From contig NZ_JASTWJ010000001.1 in the NCBI RefSeq assembly GCF_030499515.1, positions 2,460,001-2,524,000 of the forward strand: a DNA stretch of 64,000 nt, given 5' to 3'. The translations under genes and the position numbers were made by a program. Numbering within the stretch: position 1 is the stretch's first letter; each line of letters opens with the position of its first letter. Under the pieces are notes generated by a model that saw only the letters and a list, made by a program, of their open reading frames with translations, was not told the origin of the DNA and did no database searches. Below are positions 10,716 to 20,300 of this stretch, one piece after another. This DNA comes from Streptomyces sp. DT2A-34. Its GTDB lineage: Bacteria > Actinomycetota > Actinomycetes > Streptomycetales > Streptomycetaceae.

Positions 10716-13700
10716 GTGAGCGTCGTCATCATCAAACGACCACCGCGGACAGTGCCCCCGGCCGTCCCGGACGGCGAGGTAAAACTCGAGACGCCGCCCG
10801 AGATTCCGCGCGAGGGCGACGACAGCATGCTGATGAACATGCTGCCCATGATGGGCATGCTTGGTTCCGTCGCCTTCTTCTTCACAGCCGGCCAGTCCTA
10901 CATGAAGGTGGTGGGCGGGCTCATGCTCGCCTCGACCCTGGCCATGATGATCGCCCAGATCGCCAAGGCCCGCCAGGGCCCCGGCGCGGGCATGGCCCAG
11001 GACCGGCGGGACTACTTCCGCTACCTCGAGCAGGTCCGCAAGGACGTGCACAAGACCGCGGAACTGCAGCGGCGCAGCCAGCTGTTCCAGCATCCCGACC
11101 CGGAGCAGCTCTGGGCGGTGGCGGCCGACAGCAAGCGGCTGTGGGAGCGGCGTCCGGTCGACGCGGACTTCGCCTCCGTACGGATCGGTCGCGGCACGCA
11201 GCAGCTGAACACTCCGCTCGTCGCTCCGGAGACGGCTCCCAAGGACGAGTTGGAGCCGCTGACCGCGGCGGCGATGAAGGCCTTCCTCGACGCGCACGGC
11301 AGTCTGCACGACCTGCCCGTCTCCATTTCGCTGCGTGCCTTCTACCACGTGACGATCTGCGGAGAGACCGACACGGTCTACGGCAACGCCCGTGCGACCC
11401 TGTCCCAGTTGGCGACGCTGCACTCGCCCGAGGACCTGATGATCGCCGTGGTGGCGCATCCCTCGGCGGCGGCGGACTGGGACTGGATCAAGTGGCTGCC
11501 GCACAGCCAGCACCCGAAGGCGAAGGACGGGGCGGGCTCGACCCGGCTCCTCTTCGACGACCTCGGTGAGCTGGAGGAGGCGCTCGCGGACCAGTTGGAC
11601 GACCGTGCCCGCTGGAACCGTGAGGCGACCCCCGTCTACGACCAGCCGCACCTGATCGTGGTGCTCGACGGCGGCACCGTGCCGCCGGACTCCGAGCTCG
11701 CCGGCAGCGAGGGCCTCCAGGGCGTCACCTTCCTGGAGATCGCCCCCGGCGAACTGGAGGAGGAACTGCGCGCCGGTCTGACGGCCTATGTGAAGCCGGA
11801 CCGGATGCGGCTGTTCGTCGGCCACGAGTCGGCGTACACCGGCAAGCCCGACGTGCTGAACCCGGCGCAGGCCGAGTCCCTGGCGCGGCAGTTGGCCCCG
11901 TTCCGGGTCGGCTCCGCGGAGGAGGGCGAACCCCTTCTGTCCAACCTGGACTTCACCGACCTCATGGGCATCGGCGACGCGGGGACGGTCGACGTCTCCC
12001 GCACCTGGCGTCCGCGCACGCTGCACGAGCGGCTGCGGGTGCCGATCGGTGTCGGCGAGAACGGCGAGCCGGTCATGCTGGACCTCAAGGAGGCCTCGCA
12101 GGAGGGCATGGGCCCGCACGGTCTGTGCGTCGGCGCCACCGGTTCCGGTAAGTCCGAGGTGCTGCGTACGCTGGTGCTCGGTCTCGCGGTGACGCACTCC
12201 TCGGAGACGCTGAACTTCATCCTCGCGGACTTCAAGGGTGGTGCGACCTTCGCCGGCATGGCGGACATGCCGCACACCGCGGCCGTCATCACCAACCTTG
12301 CCGACGACCTCACCCTCGTCGACCGTATGCGTGACTCGATCATGGGTGAGACGCAGCGCCGTCAGGAGCTGCTGCGCTCGGCCGGCAACTACGCCAACCT
12401 GCACGACTACGAGAAGGCCCGGGCCGCGGGCGCCGCGCTGGAGCCGATGGCCTCGCTGGTGATCGTGCTCGACGAGTTCTCCGAACTCCTCACGGCCAAG
12501 CCGGACTTCATCGACATGTTCATCCAGATCGGCCGTATCGGCCGTTCGCTGGGCATCCACCTGCTCCTCGCGTCGCAGCGCCTGGAGGAAGGCAAGCTGC
12601 GCGGACTGGACACCTACCTGTCGTACCGGATCGGTCTGCGTACGTTCTCCGCCGCCGAGTCCCGTACGGCGATCGGTGTCCCGGACGCCTACCACCTGCC
12701 GTCGATCCCCGGCTCCGGCTATCTGCGCTACGACACCGACACCATGGTCCGCTTCAAGGCGGCGTACGTGTCGGGGCCGTACCACGGCGAGGGCCCCTCC
12801 CGGGTGCACCGCTCGACGCAGCTGCGGCCCGCGCTGTTCTCGGCGGAGCACGTGGCGCTGCCCCCGCAGCCGGTGATCGAGGAGCCGGAGCCCGACAACC
12901 GGGTGGACGACGCGCTCGCCGACACCGTCCTGGACGTCCTCGTCGGCCGGATGATCAACCAGGGCCCGCCCGCCCACCAGGTGTGGCTGCCCCCGCTGGA
13001 CGAGGCGCCCTCGCTGGAGCAGCTCCTCCCCCAGCTCGCCGTCAGCCCGGAGCGCGGCCTCACCGCGCCCGACTACACGGCGCTCGGCCGGCTCAACGTG
13101 CCGGTCGGCCTGGTGGACAAGCCGTTCGAGCAGCGGCGTGACGTGCTGTACCGGGACTTCTCCGGCGGTGCCGGTCACGGTCTGTTCGTCGGTGGTCCGC
13201 AGTCCGGCAAGTCGACGCTGCTGCGCTCGCTCATCTCGTCGTTCGCCCTCACCCACACGCCGTCCGAAGTGCAGTTCTACTGCCTGGACTTCGGTGGTGG
13301 CGGTCTGATCTCGATGGAGGAGCTGGCGCACGTCGGCGGGGTCGCGAACCGTCTCGACGCCGAGAAGGTGCGTCGTACGGTCAGCGAGGTCGAAGGCATC
13401 CTCAACGCGCGTGAGGAGTACTTCCGCGCGAACAACGTCGACTCGATCCAGACGTACCGTCAGCGCCGGAACGCGGGCCAGCTGCCGGACCAGCCCTGGG
13501 GTGACGTCTTCCTCGTCATCGACGGCTGGGCCACGTTCAAGACGGACTACGAGATGCTCGAGTCCACCGTCACGGAGATCGCGACGCGCGGCCTCGGCTT
13601 CGGTGTGCACGTGATCCTGACGGCGAGCCGCTACACCGAAGTGCGGCCCGCGCTCAAGGACATGCTGCAGAACCGGATCGAGCTGCGCCTCGGTGACCCG

Positions 13701-14657
13701 ACGGAGTCGGAGATCGACCGCAAGGTCGCGCAGAACGTCCCCGCCACCGTCCCGGGCCGTGGTCTGACCCAGGACAAGCTGCACTTCATGGCGGCGCTGC
13801 CCCGCGTGGACGGCTCCTCGGAGACGGAGGACCTGTCCGAGGCGCAGTCGATCCTCATCCGCGGCATCAACGACAACTGGCAGGGCAACCACGCTCCGGC
13901 CGTACGGCTGCTGCCCACCATGCTGCCGTCGGACCGGCTGCCCAAGGGCTTCGAGCACCCCGACCGCGGTGTCGCCATCGGCATCGACGAGTCGTCGCTC
14001 TCGCCGGTCTTCGTCGACTTCGAGACGGACCCGCACTTCATCGTGTTCGGTGAGAGCGAGTCCGGTAAGTCGGCGGTGCTGCGGCTGCTCATCAAGCAGA
14101 TCTGTGAGCGGTACACGCCGGAGCAGGCGAAGATCGTCATGGGTGACTACCGGCGTGCCCACCTGGAGGGCGTCCCGGAGACGCACCTGTCGCGCTACTG
14201 CGCCTCGGCGCCGGCCCTGTCGGAGACGCTGGAGGGCCTGGCCGGCTCGCTCAGCCGCCGTATGCCGGGTCCGGACGTCACGCCGGAGCAGCTGCGCAAC
14301 CGCAGCTGGTACAGCAGCCCGGACGCGTTCGTCATCATCGACGACTACGACCTGGTGGCGACCGGCGTGAACCCGCTGGCCCCGCTCCTGGAGTACCTGC
14401 CGTTCGCCCGTGACGTCGGCCTGCGCATCATCATCGCGCGCGCCTCGGGCGGTGCCAGCCGGTCGCTGTACGAGCCGGTGATGCAGCGCCTGCGCGAGCT
14501 CGGCGCCCAGGGCCTCGTGCTCTCCGGCGACCGGGCGGAGGGCGCGCTGCTCGGCAACATCACGGCGACCCAACTGCCGCCCGGCCGTGGGTACTTCCAC
14601 ACGCGCCGACGCGGTGGGCAGCTGATTCAGACGGGGTGGCTGCCGACTCGGTTCTGA
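10716..14657 (+). CDS. eccC: Type VII secretion ATPase EccC (fused EccCa-EccCb)
   Basis: Two N-terminal membrane segments are followed by three FtsK/SpoIIIE-type ATPase domains. Their P-loops are GATGSGKS (from residue 473), GGPQSGKS (826) and GESESGKS (1112). Domain 1 has a full Walker B, VIVLDEFSELL; domains 2 and 3 have VIDGW and VIIDDYD. EccC recognises and drives export of WXG100-type substrates. The GTG at 10716 gives MSVVIIKRPPR, the expected family start with GAAGGA upstream. An in-frame ATG at 10704 is the alternative. The protein is 1313 residues long, so a single chain replaces the split mycobacterial EccCa/EccCb. Confidence 0.95.
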   Translation: MSVVIIKRPPRTVPPAVPDGEVKLETPPEIPREGDDSMLMNMLPMMGMLGSVAFFFTAGQSYMKVVGGLMLASTLAMMIAQIAKARQGPGAGMAQDRRDYFRYLEQVRKDVHKTAELQRRSQLFQHPDPEQLWAVAADSKRLWERRPVDADFASVRIGRGTQQLNTPLVAPETAPKDELEPLTAAAMKAFLDAHGSLHDLPVSISLRAFYHVTICGETDTVYGNARATLSQLATLHSPEDLMIAVVAHPSAAADWDWIKWLPHSQHPKAKDGAGSTRLLFDDLGELEEALADQLDDRARWNREATPVYDQPHLIVVLDGGTVPPDSELAGSEGLQGVTFLEIAPGELEEELRAGLTAYVKPDRMRLFVGHESAYTGKPDVLNPAQAESLARQLAPFRVGSAEEGEPLLSNLDFTDLMGIGDAGTVDVSRTWRPRTLHERLRVPIGVGENGEPVMLDLKEASQEGMGPHGLCVGATGSGKSEVLRTLVLGLAVTHSSETLNFILADFKGGATFAGMADMPHTAAVITNLADDLTLVDRMRDSIMGETQRRQELLRSAGNYANLHDYEKARAAGAALEPMASLVIVLDEFSELLTAKPDFIDMFIQIGRIGRSLGIHLLLASQRLEEGKLRGLDTYLSYRIGLRTFSAAESRTAIGVPDAYHLPSIPGSGYLRYDTDTMVRFKAAYVSGPYHGEGPSRVHRSTQLRPALFSAEHVALPPQPVIEEPEPDNRVDDALADTVLDVLVGRMINQGPPAHQVWLPPLDEAPSLEQLLPQLAVSPERGLTAPDYTALGRLNVPVGLVDKPFEQRRDVLYRDFSGGAGHGLFVGGPQSGKSTLLRSLISSFALTHTPSEVQFYCLDFGGGGLISMEELAHVGGVANRLDAEKVRRTVSEVEGILNAREEYFRANNVDSIQTYRQRRNAGQLPDQPWGDVFLVIDGWATFKTDYEMLESTVTEIATRGLGFGVHVILTASRYTEVRPALKDMLQNRIELRLGDPTESEIDRKVAQNVPATVPGRGLTQDKLHFMAALPRVDGSSETEDLSEAQSILIRGINDNWQGNHAPAVRLLPTMLPSDRLPKGFEHPDRGVAIGIDESSLSPVFVDFETDPHFIVFGESESGKSAVLRLLIKQICERYTPEQAKIVMGDYRRAHLEGVPETHLSRYCASAPALSETLEGLAGSLSRRMPGPDVTPEQLRNRSWYSSPDAFVIIDDYDLVATGVNPLAPLLEYLPFARDVGLRIIIARASGGASRSLYEPVMQRLRELGAQGLVLSGDRAEGALLGNITATQLPPGRGYFHTRRRGGQLIQTGWLPTRF

Positions 14658-14689
14658 GCGGCGGCGGCTCGACGATTCCGTCCAGCCGG

Positions 14690-14719
14690 AGGGGCGGTAC
14701 CCGCGTGGGTGCCGCCCCT
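14690..14719 (+). terminator. eccC terminator
   Basis: Arms AGGGGCGGTACCC and GGGTGCCGCCCCT (one wobble) enclose a four-base loop 32 bases after the eccC stop. A T-containing stretch follows. Confidence 0.75.
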
Positions 14720-14819
14720 CTTCGTTGTCCGTGTTCGTTGTCCTTGGGGGCTGGGTCTCGCCCGGGCACCGCCGTTAAGGTGGAGTCGCGACAGAAATGA
14801 CGAGCCACGGGGGGCAGTT

Positions 14820-15221
14820 GTGCCGTCGGACTACATGGACTCCGATCCTGAGGTACTGAAGACCGAGGGATTCCACATGTTCAACACCGGCGTGGAGTTC
14901 GCCAAGGCGGTGAAGAACCTGACGACCCGGCTGGGTGCCCTCGAAAAGGGTGACACCCCTCCGTGGGGTGACGACGACATCGGCGAGAAGTTCGGAGTCG
15001 TCTACGAGGGTCTGCGCGACGGCATGTACGACTCGATGGGCAGCCTGGCGGAGCGGATCGCCGGGATGGGGGCCGCCTTGGCCAAGATGGGCGTCTCACA
15101 CGAGCAGAACGAGGCCGCGCAGGACGCCATCTGGCGGGACACGATGGCCAAATACGACGGCCAGGTGAAGATGCCGCCCGGGGTCGCGCACGGCGAGATC
15201 CACACCCGGACGACCACCTGA
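14820..15221 (+). CDS. Small helical T7SS partner protein (WXG100-like), 133 aa
   Basis: The protein is helical and carries PPWGDDDIGEKFGVVYEG, then RDGMYDSMGSLAERIAGMG. The same pattern (PW, D, G, F, VY, RDG, SM, SLAER) occurs in the protein at 39758-40084. Each of the two lies near a gene with the same effector N-terminal domain, so I infer they are paired export partners in the style of WXG100 proteins. A canonical WxG turn is replaced by WGDD. The start is a GTG after a G-rich stretch. A TAAGGT -10-like box lies 40 bases upstream. Confidence 0.75.
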   Translation: MPSDYMDSDPEVLKTEGFHMFNTGVEFAKAVKNLTTRLGALEKGDTPPWGDDDIGEKFGVVYEGLRDGMYDSMGSLAERIAGMGAALAKMGVSHEQNEAAQDAIWRDTMAKYDGQVKMPPGVAHGEIHTRTTT

Positions 15222-15247
15222 GCCGGCCACCTGAGCCGGCCACCTGA
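15215..15247 (+). repeat. 13-bp tandem repeat over a stop codon
   Basis: CACCTGAGCCGGC is repeated twice with a further partial copy. The first copy contains the TGA stop of the preceding gene, and the second and partial copies add further in-phase or near-phase TGA triplets. It is probably a simple slippage product. Confidence 0.5.
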
Positions 15248-15331
15248 TCTGCAACGCACCTCTGGCGGTCCACCCACGCCAGTAGGGTGAGACACACACT
15301 TCGTTCGCACGTCAGGAAGAGGCCCAGCAGC

Positions 15332-15649
15332 ATGACCGAGGCACGGGACAACGAGGTCGGGACTCAGGCCGAGGACATCAAGGCGCGTAAGGAACGGGAG
15401 CGGGACGAGCTCTACGCCCTCGACATCTCGGGAGTCGAGTGGCACTGCGCGCCCGGTACCGAGGAGCACGAGGAGCGCGTCGAGATCGCGTACCTGCCCG
15501 AGGGGGCGGTGGCCATGCGGTCGTCCCTGGATCCCGACACCGTGCTGCGGTACACCGAGGCGGAGTGGCGGGCGTTCGTACTCGGGGCGCGGGACGGGGA
15601 GTTCGACCTGGAGCCGACGCCGCACAATGGTGGGGTGGCGGCGGAATAG
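15332..15649 (+). CDS. DUF397-type small protein, 105 aa
   Basis: The C-terminal 70 residues match the DUF397 pattern: GVEWHCAP, a VEIAYLPEG strand, VAMRSSLDPDT and the closing LRYTEAEWRAFVLGARDGEF. DUF397 proteins in Streptomyces usually sit beside helix-turn-helix regulators (the BldB/WhiJ-type system); none is adjacent here. The ATG at 15332 has GGAAGAGG upstream, and TAGGGT at 15282-15287 could be its -10. The role is regulatory by family, not proven by context. Confidence 0.75.
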   Translation: MTEARDNEVGTQAEDIKARKERERDELYALDISGVEWHCAPGTEEHEERVEIAYLPEGAVAMRSSLDPDTVLRYTEAEWRAFVLGARDGEFDLEPTPHNGGVAAE

Positions 15650-15659
15650 GGCGCCCCGC

Positions 15660-15735
15660 GTGGATTCCGAGAATCCACGGGGATTCCGCATAGATGGTCT
15701 TGCGGCCGCCGTCCACTGCAGCGGGCGGCGGCCGT
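15660..15735 (+). terminator. Two consecutive hairpins after the DUF397 gene
   Basis: GTGGATTC/GAATCCAC (15660-15667 and 15671-15678) forms a tight 8-bp hairpin with a three-base loop. A larger GC-rich stem, GCGGCCGCCGTCC with GCGGGCGGCGGCC, follows at roughly 15695-15733. The second fits an intrinsic terminator that could serve the plus-strand gene and the convergent gene at 15770. Confidence 0.6.
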
Positions 15736-15769
15736 CGTCGTGCGAGTTGGCCGGGCCGATGGAGCCTGG

Positions 15770-16184
15770 TCAGCGGCCACCTTCTCCCAGGACCCCGCAG
15801 GCAACCCCCAGCAACAGGGCCACCGTGGCCCAGCGGGTGCGTCCGCGCCGTGCCAACTCCACGCTGAGCGCGCAGAAACCGGCGCCCGCCCCTGGCGCCA
15901 CGGCCCAAAGTGCCGTCCGAGAAGCGCTGGTGAGGCATTGGATCATCACGAAGAGGCAGACCAGCGCCATGATCACGGCGACGGCCATGACACTTCCGCG
16001 AGCGTTCCGCGCCTCCCGTGAACGAGCCCTCGCGAATCCCGGGTCCGGTTGCCCCTGAAAACGCTGCCTGAGCTCGTCCGTGCCAGGCCGGGCGGGATCA
16101 CCGTCGCTGCCTGGTGCAGGTTCCGACATCTGCCCCTGCATCTGGGCCCTGTACCCGCGCCTGTTCGCCTTCGTACGTCGTCAT
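15770..16184 (-). pseudogene. Small two-helix membrane protein, frameshifted copy (module A)
   Basis: This is a homologue of the genes at 28700-29101 and 36343-36732. All three share an N-terminal segment (pattern FQGQPDPGFAR), two membrane segments and an ELARRGRTRWA-type tail. By alignment the start should be the ATG at 16184, which has the same TACGCT box eight bases upstream as its siblings. That frame stops after 28 codons, while the conserved body lies in another frame, open from 16141 to 15770. A one-base insertion near 16150 explains this. A shorter functional protein starting at 16141 or 16129 is the alternative. Confidence 0.65.
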
Positions 16185-16192
16185 GTCGAGGC

Positions 16193-16198
16193 AGCGTA
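16193..16198 (-). promoter_or_regulatory. -10-like box for leaderless small-membrane-protein gene (module A)
   Basis: TACGCT lies exactly eight bases before the ATG at 16184. The same box and spacing occur in the module B sibling. Confidence 0.5.
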
Positions 16199-16238
16199 GT
16201 GCGCGGGTACTGGCCCTGAGCAGCGAGTGAGCAAGTGT

Positions 16239-16317
16239 GAGCGCGCGAAGGCCAGGACACGTCGGCCGACCCGATGTCAGGGGACGCCGACAGCGCACTC
16301 AGGGCCGTACACAGTGA
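16239..16317 (+). pseudogene. Remnant of the PH-like membrane protein gene (module A)
   Basis: These 79 bases align closely with the 3' end of the intact gene at 29141-29791, including the terminal segment and its TGA. The reading frame is broken and the first roughly 570 bases are missing. In module B the intact gene occupies the equivalent place, between the divergent small gene and the effector. The remnant therefore shows that module A once had, or partly received, all three genes. Confidence 0.65.
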
Positions 16318-17310
16318 ACGGCCGACCCCTTTCCGGGCCCCTCCACACAACCGGGGCGGCCTGCAACGGACTTGTGACAGCAAACCCCTGAAGTCACCGG
16401 CAAGTGAGTCCGTAAACTTTGCGGACGGCTGTACTCCTGTGTGATTTCCCTTGGCTGGTGAGGGATGTGTACGGCCGTGCTGTCTGACGGGGGTGCTTCT
16501 GCTGTGGCGATGATGTTGCCGGACGAGCTCGAGTGGGTTCTCGAGATGCTGGGCTACAAGTGGCCCACGGCGAACGAGGACAAGCTCAGAGACTGCGCCG
16601 ACGTGTGGCGGGAGTTCGGCGAGAAGGTCAACGAGCTCCACACCACGGCGAACAGCGCCGCCCGCCAGGTCACCGCGCACAACGCCGGTGAGTCGATCGA
16701 CAAGTTCACCAAGACGTACGAGAAGTTCGACGGCGGAGGCGGCAACGACGGCTACCTCCGCAGCGCTGCCGAGGCCGCCTTCCTCATCGCGAACGTTCTG
16801 GAGGTCTGCGCCTACCTCGTCGAGTTCGCCAAATGGGCGGTCATCGCCCAGCTGATCGCGCTGGCCATCCAGATCGCCGCCGCCGCTGCCGCCGCGCCCT
16901 TCACTTTCGGTCTGTCCTCGGTAGCGGGAATGGGCGCCACCCAGGCCGCCCGCCTGATCGTCCGACGCCTCCTCGACGAGCTCAAACAAGCCATGATCGA
17001 GGCGCTCATCGAGACGCTGAAGGAACCCGCGATCTCGGCGGTCGAGGCGATGATCACCGACCTCATCCGCCAGACGGTGAACGTCGGCTTCGGCGCCCAG
17101 GAAGGCTACGACGTCGGCGCCACCCTCAAGGCCGGCGGCGAGGCAGGCCTCGACGCCCTCAGGCAGAGCCCGCAGACCTTCGCCGAAGGCGTCCGCGACA
17201 GCCTGGGCCAGAAGGCCGGCAGCCGGGCGCGGGACGCGATCGACAGCCGGACCGACGGGTACGACGGGCCGTCGGGGTCGGACTTTCCGGGGGGTGACAT
17301 CGGCAGTGAC
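16250..17310 (+). repeat. Segmental duplication, copy A
   Basis: From the promoter region through the first 250 codons of the effector, this stretch matches 29735-30750. Between 16546 and about 17310 the offset is a constant 13440 bases, with no indels and only about a dozen substitutions that I could see. Upstream homology is weaker. Downstream similarity continues through the Ser/Pro-rich linker with many indels. Confidence 0.85.
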
Positions 17311-20300
17311 TCCAGCAGCGGGTCGGAGAGTTCCAGCTCCTCCGACTCCTCCTCGTCCTCCGACTCCTCCTCGTCCACCGATTCGAGTTCGTCGGACTCG
17401 GACTCCAACACCTCGACACGTTCGGGCAACGGCAGCATCCCCGGCGCGAACATAGGCAACGGCATATCCGCCGACACAGGCGGCCCGGACATTCCGGCAC
17501 CCAACATCGGCGCGGGCCCCGATTCCGGGAGTCCGTCCTCCTCGGACTCCCCGTACTCACGGCCGACCCAGACTCCAGCCTCGTCCCTGTCGGACTTCGA
17601 CGACCCCTCCCCCAGCGGGCCCTCGTCCAACGGCTCCGACTCCAACGGCTCGTCCAGCACCCCGAGCACCTCCGGTCCTTCGCACTCCGGCGGCGGCTCC
17701 CCCGTATCCGGCCTGTCGTCCCCCAGCCCGCAATCCGCGCCCACGTCCGGGGCCACGTCGTCCGGCGGTACGTCGTCCACGCCGGGCGGCGGCTCGATCG
17801 GCACCCAGATCGACGGCCTGGCCGCCAGCGCGCCCACGCAGTCCAACGCGGCACCGACGCCGACGGCGGACTCCTCTCCCTCCGGTTCCGGGGGACGTTC
17901 GGACAGCGGCGGCTCGGGCATGCCGACGTCGCCTACGACGCCTTCCGCCGGGGGTGCCGTTCCGGGGGGTGGGCACCACAGCCCGACTGCTTCGGGCGGT
18001 GCCGGCACCCCTTCGGCGACGAGTCCGAATCCCAACTCCGGTCCGGCGAGGAACCCTTCCGCCGGCACTCCTGGCACGCCCTCCACCACGGGCACGGGGC
18101 CTGCCTCCACGCCGAGCCCTACCTCTCCTACGACGTCTCGGAGTACGCCTGCATCGACGCCGGGCACCACCGCGTCCGCCACGGGATCCGGGCCTGCCTC
18201 CACGCCGAGTTCCACCACGCCCTCGACGACGCCACGGACAACGCCGTCGCAGACGCCGGACCCCCGAACGCCCGGCTCCGACGGCCGGACGCCGGGTACA
18301 GCGGACAGTCGGGTGCCGAACCAGAGCAACCCGAGCCAGAACAGTCCTGGCTCGACGCCAGGGGACCGCACGCCGCCTCGGAACACCCCTGGCACCACGC
18401 CTGGCGACCGGACTCCGTCCCGAGACAACGCGGGCACCACACCGGGGGACCGGACTCCGTCCCGAGACAACCCGGGAACCACACCGGGCGATCGCACGGC
18501 GCCGCGTAACACCCCGGACTCGACCGGCACCCGTACGCCCGGCCAGAACCCGAGCCCGACCACGCACTCGCCCGCGAGCCAGAACCCGGCCCAGCCGTCA
18601 CCCTCCAGGACATCGTCCCCGTCCGCCAACACCCCGACGACGCCACCCCTCAATTCCCCCAACAACGGCGCTGACCGAGCCTCGACGCCGCCGAGCCACA
18701 GCACCCAGAGTCCATCGACACAGCCTGGCCGCACCCAAACGCCCGGCACCCCGCCGCCACCCAGCACTCCGAACCAGCCGAGCGCCGACACCGGCGCCAC
18801 ACCGTCCCGGCCCCACCAGCCCGCGGGCAACACGCCCAACACTCCGCCGAATCACAGGCCGAACACCCCGCAGCAGCCGGCCGCGCAACCCCACCAGGCA
18901 CAGAGCACGCCTCCCGACCGGGATGACCGGGATCGGCAGCACCAGCAGCAGGTGACGGCAGTCCCGATCCACACAGTCGTCACAACCCCGGGTTCCACAC
19001 CGCCGCACGCGGATCCCGCCACACCGCAGTCGCCGGGCTCCCCCCAGGCCAACCCCGGCAACTCCAACAACCAGTCGCCGCAGCAGGACAGCCTCGACGA
19101 CATCCGCTCCGACCTGGACCACGCGCCGGGCGGCCTGTCCCAGCCCGACCAGGCCGACCAGCAGGCACTGGCCGACGCCGTCCCGCACAACGAGGACGGC
19201 ACCCCGCAGCGCTTCCCCGACCCCTTCGGTCCCTGGGCCCAGCTCCAGAACGACGGCGGCAACACGGTCCCGGGACGCAGCAACAACTGCGCCGACTGCT
19301 CCCGTTCGTTCCTGGAGACCTGGTACGGAAACCCCCAGGTCTCGGCCCCGCGAACCGTCGACCTCGACGAGAACGGCAAGCACAACCCGTTCACCCCCGA
19401 GGACAACGCGAACGCCAACCAGATCCGCTGGACCGGCGCCGCCCACACCTACGCCGGACCCGGTGGCGACCCCAACACCGCCAACAACATCGCCTCCACC
19501 CTCCAGCAGGCCGGGCCCGGCTCAGCGGCCATCGTCCAGGTCGACTGGCCCGGTGGAGGCGGCCACGCCTTCAACGTCGTCAACCACAACGGCAAGATCG
19601 TATGGATCGACACCCAGAGCGGAGAGGTCAGCGACAAGCCCCTCCACGTCGACCAGGCCAAGCATGTCTGGCACATCCCGCTGGATGCCGACCGCAACCC
19701 CATCGACACCACCCAGCCCAAGGACAAGGACTCCGAGGAAGCCAAGGACTCCGAGAAAGCCGAGCAGGGGACGGACACGCCCCAAGAGGGCAGTGACAAT
19801 GCCCAGCAGGAGGCCGACAACGCATCGGACGGTCCCGAGAACCAGCAGGCCGACCAGCCGGATCACGCGGGCGAGGCTCCCTCACACACTCCCGGCGAGA
19901 ACCTGCCGCACTCGGAATCCGACCGGGTCACAACCCCTGGCCAGGACGAGACGTCGCCGCGCGACAACGGCACTCGCACCAACGAGGCAAGTACGCCCAG
20001 CCCGGACAGGGCCACCAATCCGGCACCTGAGCCCCAGTCAGACGCGCCGAGCGACCGTTCCGACACTTCCACGCGCCCAGGAGCGGATGCCCCGACCACC
20101 GATCGGTCCAGCAGCCAGCAGCACCCTGTCACGGACCCGCGCGCGGCCTCACAGCAGCACAGCCCCACTACGCGGTCGGCCGATCCACGCGGGCAGGACC
20201 CGTCCACCCGGAAACCCCACCGAGACGAACGGCCCGACGCCACCCGCGACACCCCGGCGCGTCCTGACCGTCCAGCAGACAACACCCGCGACGACGACAC

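Noticed and set aside
10470..14600. 1376-codon minus-strand open frame
   Set aside because: It is antisense to eccC throughout; no domain is visible and the three eccC P-loops settle the coding strand.
17106..18842. Minus-strand open frame rich in Gly/Val/Pro
   Set aside because: It is the shadow of the Ser/Pro/Thr-rich effector linker, whose codon pattern keeps several frames open.
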